Part shown: positions 1 to 8,683 of the stretch, one piece after another
Numbering within the stretch: the stretch's first letter is position 1
Layout of the letters: every line of letters begins with the position of its first letter
NCBI GenBank assembly: GCA_900472785.1
Contig: UCJH01000051.1
Coordinates: forward strand, 1-60,830
Reading direction: 5' to 3'
Length of the DNA stretch: 60,830 nt
DNA from: Hyphomicrobiales bacterium
GTDB lineage: Bacteria > Pseudomonadota > Alphaproteobacteria > Rhizobiales > Rhizobiaceae
The notes under the pieces: generated by a model
What the model saw: the letters and a program-made list of their open reading frames with translations, nothing else
What the model was told of the DNA's origin: nothing
Database searches by the model: none
Position numbers and translations under genes: made by a program

Positions 1-3000
1 CCGCCAAGAGCGCGGACCAGCACGTAGAAGACCGGCGTCAGGAACAGGCCGAACAATGTCACGCCGATCATGCCGGAGAATACAGCGACACCCATGGCGT
101 GGCGCATTTCGGCGCCCGCGCCGGTGGAGGTAACCAGCGGCACGACACCCATGATGAAGGCCATCGATGTCATCAGGATCGGCCGCAGCCGCAGCCGGCT
201 GGCGGTGATCACGGCATCGAAAGGCTTGGCCCCTTCGAATTCGAGCTCGCGCGCGAATTCGACGATCAGGATGGCATTCTTCGCCGATAGACCGACCAGC
301 ACGATCAGGCCGATCTGGGTGAAGACGTTGTTGTCTCCTCCGGTCAGCCAGACGCCGGTGAGCGCAGCCAGAATGCCGAGTGGAACGATCATCACGATCG
401 ACAGCGGCAGCGACAGGCTCTCATACTGCGCGGCCAGCACCAGGAACACCAGGAGGATGGAGAGCGGAAAGATCAGCACCCCGGAATTGCCGGCGATGAT
501 CTCCTGGTAGGTCAACTCCGTCCATTCGAAGCTGATGCCTGCCGGAAGAGTTTCCGCCGCGATCTTCTCGACGATGGCGCGCGCCTGGCCGGATGAGACG
601 CCGGGCGCCGCATTGCCGTTGACATCGGCCGAAAGGAAGCCGTTGTAACGCATGGCCCGCTCCGGGCCGGCGCTGGACGAGACGTTCAGGACCGCCGAGA
701 GGGGGATCATCTCGCCGGTCGTCGAGCGGACCTCGAGCTTGCCGATATCCTCCGCCTGCGCCCGGTATGCGGCATCCGCCTGGACGCGGACGGAATAGGT
801 CCGGCCGAACTTGTTGAAGTCGTTGACATAGACAGATCCGAGATAGATCTGCAGCGTGTTGAAGATGTCCGTGAGCGGCACGTTCAGCTGCCGGGCCTTG
901 GCCCGATCGACGTCGGCATAGAGCTGCGGCACGTTCACCTGATAGCTGGAGAACAGGCCGACGAGTTCCGGCGTCGCATAGGCCTTGGCGAGGAAGCCCT
1001 TCACGGCTGCGTCGAGCGCATCGTAGCCGAGACCGTTGCGGTCCTCGATCTGCAGCTTGAAGCCGCCGATCGCACCCAGCCCCTGCACCGGCGGTGGCGG
1101 GAAGATGGCGCTGAAGGAATCCTGGATCACGCCGAGTTCCTGGTTGAGCCGCCCGGCGATCGCACCGGCGGACAGGTCCGGCGTGGTGCGCTCCTCGAAG
1201 GGCTTCAGCGACAGGAAGACGATGCCGGCATTCGACGAGTTGGTGAAGCCGTTGATCGACAGGCCGGGGAAGGCGATGGCGCTTTCGACGCCCGGCACTT
1301 TCAGCGCGATGTCGCTGATGCGGCGGATCACGTCTTCCGTCCGGTCGAGCGAGGCGCCGTCCGGCAGCTGCGTGAAGCCGACGAGATACTGCTTGTCCTG
1401 CGGCGGCACGAAACCGCCGGGTACGGCCTTGAACAGGAACACGGTCGAGCCGATCAAAACGAGGTAGATCGCCATCATCAGCGTCTTGCGCGAAATCACC
1501 CGGCGCACACCGCCGCTGTAAGCGTTCGAACCGCGCGTGAACACGGCATTGAAGCCACGGAAGAGCCAGCCGAACAGGCCGTTCATCACCCGTGTCAGGC
1601 GGTCCTTCGGCGCATCGTGCGACTGCAGCAGCAAGGCTGCCAAGGCCGGTGACAGCGTCAGGGAGTTGAAGGCCGAGATGACGGTCGAGATGGCGATCGT
1701 CAGCGCGAACTGCTTGTAGAACTGGCCGGTCAGCCCGGAGATGAAGGCAAGCGGCACGAAGACGGCGACGAGCACGAGCGCGATCGCGATGATCGGGCCG
1801 GACACTTCCGTCATGGCCTTGTAGGTCGCTTCGCGGGGTTGAAGTCCGTTCTCGATATTGCGTTCGACATTTTCGACGACGACGATCGCGTCGTCGACGA
1901 CGATGCCGATGGCGAGCACCAGCCCGAACAGGCTGAGCGCGTTGATCGAGAAGCCGAACATCTGCATGACGGCAAACGTGCCGATGATCGAGACCGGGAC
2001 GGCAATCAGCGGAATGATCGAGGCGCGCCAGGTCTGCAGGAACAGGATGACGACGATGACGACGAGCGCGATGGCTTCGAGCAGCGTGTCGACCACGGCC
2101 TCGATCGAGGCGCGCACGAACTGCGTGGTGTCGTAGACGATCTCGTAGGAGACGTCCTGCGGCATGGTGGTCTTGATTTCCTCCATGACGGTGCGAACCT
2201 GGTCGGCGATCTCGATCGCATTCGACCCGGGCGCCTGGAACACCGGAATGGCGACTGCCTGTTTATTGTTGAGGAGCGAACGCAGCGAATATTCGGCCGA
2301 ACCGAGCTCGATGCGGGCCACGTCCTTCAGGCGGGTGATGGCGCCGGAGGCGCTGGTCTTGATGATGATCTCGCCGAATTCCTCCTCGCTCTGGAGGCGA
2401 CCCTGGGCGTTGACCGAGAGTTGCAGATCGACGCCCTTGAGGTTTGGCGAAGAGCCGATCACGCCGGCGGCGGCCTGGATGTTCTGGGCACGGATTTCGT
2501 TGACGATGTCGGACGCCGACAAGCCGAGTTCGGCCATCTTCTGCGGATCGAGCCAGATGCGCATGGAATAGTCACCGGAGCCGAAAAGCTGGACCTGGCC
2601 GACACCGTCGATGCGGGCCAGCCGGTCCTTGACGTTGATCAGCGCATAGTTGCGCAGATAGGTCATGTCGTACCGGCCCTCCGGAGAGGTCAGGTGCACG
2701 ACCATCATCAAGTCGGGCGAACTCTTGATCGTTGTCACGCCCAGTCGGCGCACCTCTTCCGGCAGGCGCGGTTCCGCCTGGCTGACGCGATTCTGGACCA
2801 GTTGTTGTGCCTGGTCAGGATCGGTTCCGAGCTTGAAGGTGACGGTCAGCGTCATCAGGCCGTCGGTCGTCGCCTGGCTGCTCATGTAGAGCATGCCTTC
2901 GACGCCATTGATCGATTCCTCCAGCGGCGTCGCCACCGTTTCGGCGATAACCTTGGGGTTGGCGCCCGGATAATTGGCGCGGATGACGATCGAGGGCGGA

Positions 3001-3122
3001 ACGACATCCGGATATTCGGAGATCGGCATTACGGTCAGCGAAATCAGGCCGCCGATGAAGATCATGAAGGAAAGCACGCCCGCGAAGACGGGGCGATCGA
3101 TGAAAAATTTGGAGATGTTCAT
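1..3122 (-). CDS. RND multidrug efflux pump, inner-membrane permease (3' end cut by window)
   Basis: Reading the minus strand from an ATG at 3122 gives about 1040 residues with no stop before the window edge. The start MNISKFFIDRPVFAGVLSF and the early MPISEYPDVVPP segment are typical of AcrB/MexF/BepE-type HAE1 pumps. The TM4 proton-relay pair is present (GIVVDDAIVVVEN), and so is the TM10 lysine (LSAKNAILIVEFA). Family members are about 1040-1060 residues, so only a short C-terminal piece is missing. Such pumps form a trimer in the inner membrane and export drugs, dyes or aromatic compounds with an adaptor and an outer-membrane channel. The adaptor gene lies 39 bases upstream on the same strand; no channel gene is visible in the window. 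The substrate cannot be read from sequence. Confidence 0.93.
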   Translation of the reverse strand, partial: MNISKFFIDRPVFAGVLSFMIFIGGLISLTVMPISEYPDVVPPSIVIRANYPGANPKVIAETVATPLEESINGVEGMLYMSSQATTDGLMTLTVTFKLGTDPDQAQQLVQNRVSQAEPRLPEEVRRLGVTTIKSSPDLMMVVHLTSPEGRYDMTYLRNYALINVKDRLARIDGVGQVQLFGSGDYSMRIWLDPQKMAELGLSASDIVNEIRAQNIQAAAGVIGSSPNLKGVDLQLSVNAQGRLQSEEEFGEIIIKTSASGAITRLKDVARIELGSAEYSLRSLLNNKQAVAIPVFQAPGSNAIEIADQVRTVMEEIKTTMPQDVSYEIVYDTTQFVRASIEAVVDTLLEAIALVVIVVILFLQTWRASIIPLIAVPVSIIGTFAVMQMFGFSINALSLFGLVLAIGIVVDDAIVVVENVERNIENGLQPREATYKAMTEVSGPIIAIALVLVAVFVPLAFISGLTGQFYKQFALTIAISTVISAFNSLTLSPALAALLLQSHDAPKDRLTRVMNGLFGWLFRGFNAVFTRGSNAYSGGVRRVISRKTLMMAIYLVLIGSTVFLFKAVPGGFVPPQDKQYLVGFTQLPDGASLDRTEDVIRRISDIALKVPGVESAIAFPGLSINGFTNSSNAGIVFLSLKPFEERTTPDLSAGAIAGRLNQELGVIQDSFSAIFPPPPVQGLGAIGGFKLQIEDRNGLGYDALDAAVKGFLAKAYATPELVGLFSSYQVNVPQLYADVDRAKARQLNVPLTDIFNTLQIYLGSVYVNDFNKFGRTYSVRVQADAAYRAQAEDIGKLEVRSTTGEMIPLSAVLNVSSSAGPERAMRYNGFLSADVNGNAAPGVSSGQARAIVEKIAAETLPAGISFEWTELTYQEIIAGNSGVLIFPLSILLVFLVLAAQYESLSLPLSIVMIVPLGILAALTGVWLTGGDNNVFTQIGLIVLVGLSAKNAILIVEFARELEFEGAKPFDAVITASRLRLRPILMTSMAFIMGVVPLVTSTGAGAEMRHAMGVAVFSGMIGVTLFGLFLTPVFYVLVRALG

Positions 3123-3161
3123 ATCTCGACCCGCCTTTTCGCGTGGTTTTGAGAGGACCGC

Positions 3162-4391
3162 TTAGTTCTTGGCGGTCCCGGCAATCGATGCCTGAAGTTG
3201 TGTGCTGGTGCCGGTCGTCATCGACACCATTTCGGGCGCGACGAGAGAGCCGGGACGGATGCGCTGCAGCCCGTTGACGACGATGCGCTCCTTGGCCTTG
3301 AGGCCGCTGGTGACGATCCTCAAACCATCGGATTTCGCGCCGAGCGAGATTTCGCGATACTCGGTCGTGTTGTCCGGCTTCACGACCATGACGAACTTCT
3401 TGTTCTGGTCTGTGCCGATCGAGCGCTCGTGCACGAGGACAGCGTCCGTCGCCTTCGCTTGGCCCATGCTGAGACGCGCGAACTGGCCCGGCAGCAGTGT
3501 GCCATTGGCATTGTCGAACTTGGCGCGAACGCGAATGGTACCGCTTTGCGGGTCGACGCTGTTGTCGATCAGCTGCAGGCTGCCCTTGACGTCGCTGGCA
3601 CCGGCCACATCCATCCGCACCGGCACGCGGTCGATGAAGTTGCGAGCGTTGACGCCGTCCGGCAGTTCGGCGAGCACGCCGGCGACGATGTCCTCATCCG
3701 CCTCGAAACTGGCATAGATCGGGCTCAGCGACACAAGCTGCGTCAGGACCGGGGAAGAGGGGCCGGCGGCGATCAGGTTGCCGGCCGTCATTTCGATCTT
3801 GCCGATGCGCCCGGTGATCGGCGCGCGGATTTCGGTGTAGCTGAGATTGAGCAGGGCCGATTGCAGCACGGCGCGAGCCGCCTCGAGATCGGCCTTGGCA
3901 CCGGCTTCGCCGTTGATGCGCTGGTCGTAGTCGCTCTGCGAGACGGCAGCCGATTCCAGAAGCTGCTTTCCGCGTTTCAGTTCGGTGCGGGCAAGCGCGG
4001 CGCGGGCCTCGGCGGCAGCGACCGCCGCATGGGCACGGGCAGCTTCCGCCTCATAGGGGGCCGGGTCGATCGTCACCAGAAGGTCGCCATTCTGGACAAC
4101 GGCACCTTCCTGAAAATGGACCGACTGAATGGCGCCGGCAACACGCGAGCGAACCTCGACGTGATCGACGGCTTCGAGACGGCCGGAGAATTCGTTCCAT
4201 TGGGTGATCGGCTTTGCTTCGACAACGGCGACCGATACCGGCACGGCGGGAGGCGCCGCTGCGGTCTCGGCGGCGTTGCCGCTACCCGCAGGGCTGCCCT
4301 GCAGATCGAAGAACAGGGTGGGTGCGAGGGTTGCCGCGCCGAGCACGAGGCCGGCGGTGAAAAATTTCCGTCTGATGTTTGCAAGAGACAT
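3162..4391 (-). CDS. RND efflux periplasmic adaptor (membrane fusion protein)
   Basis: The 409-residue product begins with a basic stretch and a hydrophobic segment (residues about 10-30), a membrane anchor or signal. A low-complexity Ala/Pro linker follows, then the barrel-sandwich and alpha-hairpin region: VRSRVAGAIQSVHFQEG near residue 80, an Ala-rich coiled coil at about 115-170, then IRAPITGRIGKIEMTAGN. The C-terminal part carries the beta-barrel and a KERIVVNGLQRIRPGSLV segment typical of AcrA/MexE/BepD adaptors. It bridges the permease to an outer-membrane channel. It is first in the operon, with the permease 39 bases downstream, and is transcribed away from the TetR gene. Two palindromes directly upstream probably control it. 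Confidence 0.93.
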   Translation of the reverse strand: MSLANIRRKFFTAGLVLGAATLAPTLFFDLQGSPAGSGNAAETAAAPPAVPVSVAVVEAKPITQWNEFSGRLEAVDHVEVRSRVAGAIQSVHFQEGAVVQNGDLLVTIDPAPYEAEAARAHAAVAAAEARAALARTELKRGKQLLESAAVSQSDYDQRINGEAGAKADLEAARAVLQSALLNLSYTEIRAPITGRIGKIEMTAGNLIAAGPSSPVLTQLVSLSPIYASFEADEDIVAGVLAELPDGVNARNFIDRVPVRMDVAGASDVKGSLQLIDNSVDPQSGTIRVRAKFDNANGTLLPGQFARLSMGQAKATDAVLVHERSIGTDQNKKFVMVVKPDNTTEYREISLGAKSDGLRIVTSGLKAKERIVVNGLQRIRPGSLVAPEMVSMTTGTSTQLQASIAGTAKN

Positions 4392-4475
4392 CGGGATCTA
4401 TCCTTGTTTCTGACGCTATTGTCTGGCTACCGTGCGCTTGTCGCTGGGAGGCATGCAGAGGCGCATTGACGTTCA

Positions 4476-4489
4476 ATACCGTTCGGTAT
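4476..4489. promoter_or_regulatory. Palindromic operator 1 between adaptor and TetR genes
   Basis: ATACCGTTCGGTAT consists of 6-bp perfect arms around a 2-bp centre. It lies in the divergent intergenic region about 85 bases upstream of the adaptor start. It shares the ATACCG half-site with the second palindrome, which suggests a TetR-family dimer site. Seen directly; the assignment to the neighbouring TetR is inference. Confidence 0.6.
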
Positions 4490-4525
4490 AGAAATAAGCG
4501 CGAGCATGGATCGCTGTCAACGGAA

Positions 4526-4547
4526 TTTTATACCGAGCAGTATAAAA
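4526..4547. promoter_or_regulatory. Palindromic operator 2 upstream of the tetR-type gene
   Basis: TTTTATAC and GTATAAAA form perfect 8-bp arms around CGAGCA. The site is 21 bases upstream of the regulator ATG, so a bound repressor would block its own promoter. The inner ATACCG repeats the half-site of the palindrome at 4476-4489. Confidence 0.6.
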
Positions 4548-4568
4548 ACTTCGGAAGGATCTGAAAAA

Positions 4569-5150
4569 ATGGGACGGCCCAGAGAGTTCGATGTCGATGA
4601 AGCCCTGCAGACGGCCATGGAACTGTTCTGGCGCAAGGGCTACGAGGGCACGTCTCTGTCGGATCTGACGGAGGGCATGGGTATTACCCGGCCCAGCCTG
4701 TATGGGTTTTTCGGCAACAAGGAAGAGCTGTTCCTGAAGGCGCTCGATCGTTACGATCAGAAGCAGATGGTGTTCTTTCGCGAGGCCCTCGAAGAGCCGA
4801 AGGCGCGTGTTGTCGCCGAACGGGTCCTGAAAGGCTATGCCGACCTGCAGACGGCCGAATGCAGCCCCAATGGTTGTCTGGGGATCAACGGTGCGCTGGC
4901 CTGCAGCGAAGCCGCGGCCGAAATCCAGAAATGTCTGATCGAAGGCCGGCGTCGCGTCGAGCACGCGCTGGCCGAGCGGTTCGAGCGGGCAAACGAGGAA
5001 GGCGATCTTCCCATCGGTTGTTCTCCCACAGATCTCGCCCGATATATCATGACCGTTACGCAGGGCACGGCGGTTCAGGCGGCATCCGGCGCCAATCGCG
5101 CCGCGCTTTACAAGGTGATCGACATGGCCTTGCAGTGCTGGCCCAAATAA
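4569..5150 (+). CDS. TetR-family transcriptional repressor of the efflux operon
   Basis: The 193-residue product starts MGRPREFDVDEALQTAMELF and has a TetR helix-turn-helix at about residues 10-55 (GTSLSDLTEGMGITRPSLYG, then FFGNKEELF). The C-terminal part includes NGCLGINGALACSE, a segment common in AcrR/YxaF-like TetR proteins. I chose the ATG at 4569 because homology begins there and GGAAGG precedes it; an in-frame ATG at 4506 would add 21 residues lying over the operator. The gene is divergent from the RND operon and sits next to two palindromes, so it most likely represses both itself and the pump. The inducer is unknown. Confidence 0.9.
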   Translation: MGRPREFDVDEALQTAMELFWRKGYEGTSLSDLTEGMGITRPSLYGFFGNKEELFLKALDRYDQKQMVFFREALEEPKARVVAERVLKGYADLQTAECSPNGCLGINGALACSEAAAEIQKCLIEGRRRVEHALAERFERANEEGDLPIGCSPTDLARYIMTVTQGTAVQAASGANRAALYKVIDMALQCWPK

Positions 5151-5232
5151 ACGGTCATTTCCAGAGGCTCCATGCAAAGCTTCGAATAGACTTTCACTGG
5201 ATTTAGTTCCATATACAACCTAGCTGCCTTAT

Positions 5233-6012
5233 TTACTCGATCTGGCCCTCTTCTGCCATTTTCCCGCTGCGCGATTCCAGTCTGTAGCGATTGCCGGGAT
5301 AGACGAGCCGGGCAAAGGAGACGATGCGTTTCGACGACCAGGTTCGTCGCCGGATCATGAGGCAAGGCTCAGTCCGGAGAATCACCAGAAGCTTGCATTC
5401 CCATGGTTGCGGCATGATCGCCTCGACCACATGTTCCGAGCCGCTCAGCGGCGCTTCGGCAGTCAGATAGGCGTTGGGCGTCAGGACGGTAAAGTCCTGT
5501 TCGAGATAGCCGGGGGCTGCCTCCGGGTTGACGAAGCGGTCCTCGATCTGCACCGGAACCCCGTTTTCGCTATGGACGATCAGCGAGTGGAAGACGCCGG
5601 AGCCGATCGGTAGATCCAGCGCGTCGGCAATGTCGGGGGCGGCAGTCTCTTCTGCCAGAATCACCACGGAAGCCTTGTGGACATGGCCTCGCTCATTGAT
5701 CTCCTCGGCAATGTTGCGGACCTCGAACAGCGCTGAATAGCCTTTGCGTTCGGCAACGAACGAGCCCACGCCCTGGATGCGCACCAGTTCACCTTCGCTT
5801 GCCAGCTCACGCAGTGCGCGGTTGGCCGTCATCTTGCTGACGCCCAGCTCCGCGACCAGCTCGTTCTCCGATGGAACGCGGTGTTTCGGCGGCCATTCTC
5901 CGCTCTGAATCCTGTCCAGGATCAGCTGCTTGACGCCAGCATATAGGGGGGCGTTGTCGCCCTCGGGGATGTCCCGCTTCAGCAGTGGGTTCTGATCGGC
6001 GTTGCGCTTCAT
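5233..6012 (-). CDS. GntR/HutC-family repressor of the adjacent amino-acid cassette
   Basis: The 259-residue product carries an N-terminal GntR winged helix (ILDRIQSGEWPPKHRVPSEN, then ELVAELGVSKMTANRALREL, about residues 25-85) and a C-terminal UTRA ligand domain. The UTRA segments include QIEDRFVNPEAAPGYLEQDF, LTPNAYL and FARLVYPGNRYRLESR, which match histidine-utilisation repressors that sense urocanate. It is therefore a second HutC-type protein beside the one at 21216. The chosen start is the MKRNADQNP methionine; an upstream in-frame extension runs into the promoter region. The gene diverges from the ABC and lyase cassette, with a palindrome in between, so it probably represses that cassette and senses a urocanate-like or imidazole compound. 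The ligand is inference. Confidence 0.88.
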   Translation of the reverse strand: MKRNADQNPLLKRDIPEGDNAPLYAGVKQLILDRIQSGEWPPKHRVPSENELVAELGVSKMTANRALRELASEGELVRIQGVGSFVAERKGYSALFEVRNIAEEINERGHVHKASVVILAEETAAPDIADALDLPIGSGVFHSLIVHSENGVPVQIEDRFVNPEAAPGYLEQDFTVLTPNAYLTAEAPLSGSEHVVEAIMPQPWECKLLVILRTEPCLMIRRRTWSSKRIVSFARLVYPGNRYRLESRSGKMAEEGQIE

Positions 6013-6082
6013 TCTGCCTATTCCTTGGGCGATAAATAATTTGCATAGAAATTTACGTCGCCCTCTTGCGTAGCACAAAATA

Positions 6083-6104
6083 TTGCATATGGTACCATAT
6101 ACAA
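6083..6104. promoter_or_regulatory. HutC-like operator in the divergent promoter
   Basis: TTGCATATGGTACCATATACAA is a 22-bp dyad with one mismatched pair and a perfect 14-bp core (ATATGGTACCATAT). It lies between the GntR gene (start 6012) and the solute-binding protein (start 6212). GntR/HutC proteins bind sites of this kind. It differs in core from the site at 19701 in the hut locus. Confidence 0.65.
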
Positions 6105-6211
6105 CATGGACAAGTGGCGGGTTTAAAGCAAACCAGCCCGCGGGATGACATGTCAAGCCGGCGAAGATCGGCATGCTTGAAATTGAAGCCAACCTCAGAG
6201 GAAGAACGACC

Positions 6212-7051
6212 ATGAAGCTTTCCAAATTTCTGACGACCACCGCCCTGGTTCTTGCGTCGCTGACGGCGCCGCAGGTTCAGGCCAAGGACTGGAAGACCGT
6301 CACCATTACGCTTGAGGGCGCCTACGCACCTTGGAACCTGACCAACCCCGATGGCACGCTGGGCGGTTTCGAGCCTGAGCTCGCCAAGTATCTCTGCGAT
6401 CACATGAAGGTCGAGTGCACGCTCGTCGCCTCCGACTGGGACGGCATGATCGCCAGCCTGAACGCCGGCAAGTTCGACGTGATCATGGATGCGTTGTCGA
6501 TCACCGAAGAGCGCAAGCAGATCATCGATTTCACCATCCCCTACGCCCATACGCATGCTGCTTTCGCCACGCTGAACGATAGCCCGCTTGCCAAGGCTGC
6601 CGGCACCGGCACGGTCGTGAAGATGGAACCGACCACCACCGGCACCGCTGAAATCGAGGCGTTGAAGACGGCTTTTGCCGGCAAGACGATCGGCATTCAG
6701 GCGGCGACCGTCTATTCCAAGTTCATCTATGCCAATTTCGGCGAGATCGCCACGGTGCGCGAATACAAGACAGGCGCCGAGCGGGATCTCGATCTCGAGA
6801 CCGGCCGCATCGATCTGGCCTTCGACGACGCTGTCTACCTCGTCTCGGCTTTCGAAAAGTCCAAGGGCGTGCTCGGCTTCACCGGTCCCGAAATCGGCGG
6901 GACCATCTTCGGTAGCGGCGAAGGCCTCGGCATTCGCAAATCGGATCCGGAGTTGAAGGAAATGTTCGACAAGGCGATCAAGGCCGCGCTCGACGATGGT
7001 ACGGTCAAGACCCTGTCGATGAAGTGGTTCAAGACCGACGTCAGCCCCTGA
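6212..7051 (+). CDS. Polar amino-acid ABC transporter, periplasmic binding protein (family 3)
   Basis: The 279-residue product has a signal peptide (MKLSKFLTTTALVLASLTAP, with cleavage probable after the QVQA alanine). The mature part shows the family-3 pattern: YAPWNLTNPDGTLGGFEPEL, then DWDGMIASLNAGKFDVIMDA, LSITEERKQIIDFTIPYA, and DLETGRIDLAFDDAVYLVSA. These are features of HisJ/LAO/ArtJ-type proteins that bind cationic or polar amino acids. The acidic and aromatic pocket suggests a basic or imidazole ligand, but specificity cannot be fixed. I chose the ATG at 6212 because the signal peptide starts there and GAGGAAGAACG precedes it. It is the first gene downstream of the GntR operator. Confidence 0.92.
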   Translation: MKLSKFLTTTALVLASLTAPQVQAKDWKTVTITLEGAYAPWNLTNPDGTLGGFEPELAKYLCDHMKVECTLVASDWDGMIASLNAGKFDVIMDALSITEERKQIIDFTIPYAHTHAAFATLNDSPLAKAAGTGTVVKMEPTTTGTAEIEALKTAFAGKTIGIQAATVYSKFIYANFGEIATVREYKTGAERDLDLETGRIDLAFDDAVYLVSAFEKSKGVLGFTGPEIGGTIFGSGEGLGIRKSDPELKEMFDKAIKAALDDGTVKTLSMKWFKTDVSP

Positions 7052-7103
7052 TCCCGGCATTTTGTCCGCTTGCCATCGCGGCCGGCTGAGACAAAATCTT
7101 CAA

Positions 7104-7134
7104 GGGCCGTTCCCGCTTCCGGTGGGAGCGGCCC
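7104..7134 (+). other. mRNA hairpin after the binding-protein gene
   Basis: GGGCCGTTCCC and GGGAGCGGCCC form an 11-bp stem with one T-G pair around a 9-nt loop. There is no T-run, so it is not a classical terminator. The position, between a binding protein and its permease, fits a 3' stabiliser or partial attenuator that raises binding-protein expression. Confidence 0.55.
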
Positions 7135-7198
7135 GCATATATGCGCAATCTGAAGATCGGATATCCGGTGCGGCCGGACAGGATGGGGCGCTCACAGC

Positions 7199-7921
7199 AT
7201 GGCTTTGATTGACATTCTCGGATTCGGAGCCACAGGCTGGGGTGGCCTGCTGCTGGTCGCGGCATTGATGACGCTGGCCGTCACCGCCGTAGCATTGGTC
7301 ATCGGCGCAGTGTTCGGCGCGCTGGTTGCGTCCGCAAAGCTCTCGTCAAGCCGGACCTTCCGCATGCTGGGCGGCACCTATACCACGGTGTTTCGCGGCG
7401 TGCCCGAGTTGCTGATCATCTATCTCGTTTATTTCGGCGGATCGGGCGCCGTCACCGCAGTCGGCGCATGGCTCGGCTATGAGGGCTTTCTCGGCATGCC
7501 GTCCTTTGCCGCAGGCGCCCTGGCGGTCGGGATTATTTCCGGGGCCTATCAGGCGGAGGTCTATCGTAGCGCCTTCTTGTCTATCTCCAAGGGGGAACTG
7601 GAAGCGGCGCATGCGATCGGCATGGGCCGAGGGCTGCGCTTCCGGCGGATCATCGCGCCGCAGGTCATGCGTTTCGCCATCCCCGGCATCGGCAATGTCT
7701 GGCAGCTGAGCCTGAAGGATTCCGCCCTCGTTTCGGTGACCGGTCTCGCCGACCTGATGCGCACCAGCCAGGTTGCTGCCGGCTCGACGCGTGAATATTT
7801 CATCTTCTACATCGCCGGCGGATGCCTCTACCTGATCCTGACGAGCTTCTCGGATCGGATTTTCATCACGGCCGAAAAACGCGCCAACCGCAGCATGCCG
7901 TCCGGCATCGGCCAGGCTTAA
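7199..7921 (+). CDS. Amino-acid ABC transporter permease (HisQ-like)
   Basis: The 240-residue product has about five hydrophobic segments. It carries the His/Glu/Gln/Arg permease motif near FRGVPELLIIYLVYFGGSG and the EAA loop that contacts the ATPase (ELEAAHAIGMGRGLRFRRI, about residues 135-155). It pairs with the permease 12 bases downstream to form the heterodimeric channel. The start at 7199 directly follows GGGGCGCTCACAGC, so the ribosome site is weak. It shares the cassette with the MIO-less lyase and the oxidase, so the imported compound is probably their substrate. Confidence 0.92.
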   Translation: MALIDILGFGATGWGGLLLVAALMTLAVTAVALVIGAVFGALVASAKLSSSRTFRMLGGTYTTVFRGVPELLIIYLVYFGGSGAVTAVGAWLGYEGFLGMPSFAAGALAVGIISGAYQAEVYRSAFLSISKGELEAAHAIGMGRGLRFRRIIAPQVMRFAIPGIGNVWQLSLKDSALVSVTGLADLMRTSQVAAGSTREYFIFYIAGGCLYLILTSFSDRIFITAEKRANRSMPSGIGQA

Positions 7922-7933
7922 GGGGAGACGACG

Positions 7934-8644
7934 ATGGATTTTGCCTTCCTGTTTTCGACCATGAAAACGCTGCTTGCCGCCCTGCCGATGACGCTCGCGC
8001 TCTTTTCGCTTTCCGTATTCTTCGGTGGACTGCTGGCCCTGCTGATCGTCTGGATGCGGGTGAGCGCCAATCCGGTGGCGCGCAATTTCGCCAAGGGCTA
8101 TATCTTCATCTTTCGCGGTTCGCCTTTGCTGATCCAGATGTTTCTGGTGTTTTACGGCCTCGGCCAGTTCGGCTTCATCCGCTACAGCTTCGTCTGGCCG
8201 GCACTGCGCGAACCGTTTTTCTGCGCGGTCCTTTCGCTGGCATTCTGCACGGCGGGTTATACGGCCGAAATCTTCCGTGGCGGCCTGCGCGCCGTCCCGT
8301 CCCGCGAGATCGAGGCGGCGCGGTCCGTCGGCATGTCGGGCTTTCTTCTGGTGCGGCGCATCCTGGCGCCAATCGCCTTTCGTCATGCACTGCCGGCCTA
8401 TTCGACGGAAGTGGTGATGATGGTGAAGTCCACGGCGCTGGCGAGCCTCGTCACCGTCTGGGAAGTCACCGGCGTCGCCCAGCGGCTGATCGCCCAATCC
8501 TATCGCACCATGGAGGTTTTCCTGTGTGCCGCCGCGATCTACCTCGTCCTGAATTTTCTGATCCTGCAGGCCATGGCCCTGCTCGAATACAGGTTGACGC
8601 CGCACCGTCGCGACGCGCCGCTTTTTCCCGTGACACCGCGCTAA
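7934..8644 (+). CDS. Amino-acid ABC transporter permease (HisM-like)
   Basis: The 236-residue membrane protein has FIFRGSPLLIQMFLVFYGLG near residue 60 and the EAA loop EIEAARSVGMSGFLLVRRIL near residue 120, both standard for HisM/OccM-type permeases. AGGGGAGACGACG gives a clear ribosome site before the ATG. It partners with the preceding HisQ-like protein. Its stop is 39 bases before the apparent beginning of the ATPase. Confidence 0.92.
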   Translation: MDFAFLFSTMKTLLAALPMTLALFSLSVFFGGLLALLIVWMRVSANPVARNFAKGYIFIFRGSPLLIQMFLVFYGLGQFGFIRYSFVWPALREPFFCAVLSLAFCTAGYTAEIFRGGLRAVPSREIEAARSVGMSGFLLVRRILAPIAFRHALPAYSTEVVMMVKSTALASLVTVWEVTGVAQRLIAQSYRTMEVFLCAAAIYLVLNFLILQAMALLEYRLTPHRRDAPLFPVTPR

Positions 8645-8683
8645 CCCTCGGGATAATCCTCCCGCAACCAGACTGGATCGACC

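Noticed and set aside
1839-3152. 437-codon plus-strand frame across the RND pump gene
   Set aside because: Asp/Arg-rich antisense translation; the minus strand encodes a full RND permease.
5205-5216. Second HutC half-site (CCATATACAAC) downstream of the TetR gene
   Set aside because: Only one half-site is visible and it lies at the 3' ends of two genes, so a control function is unlikely.
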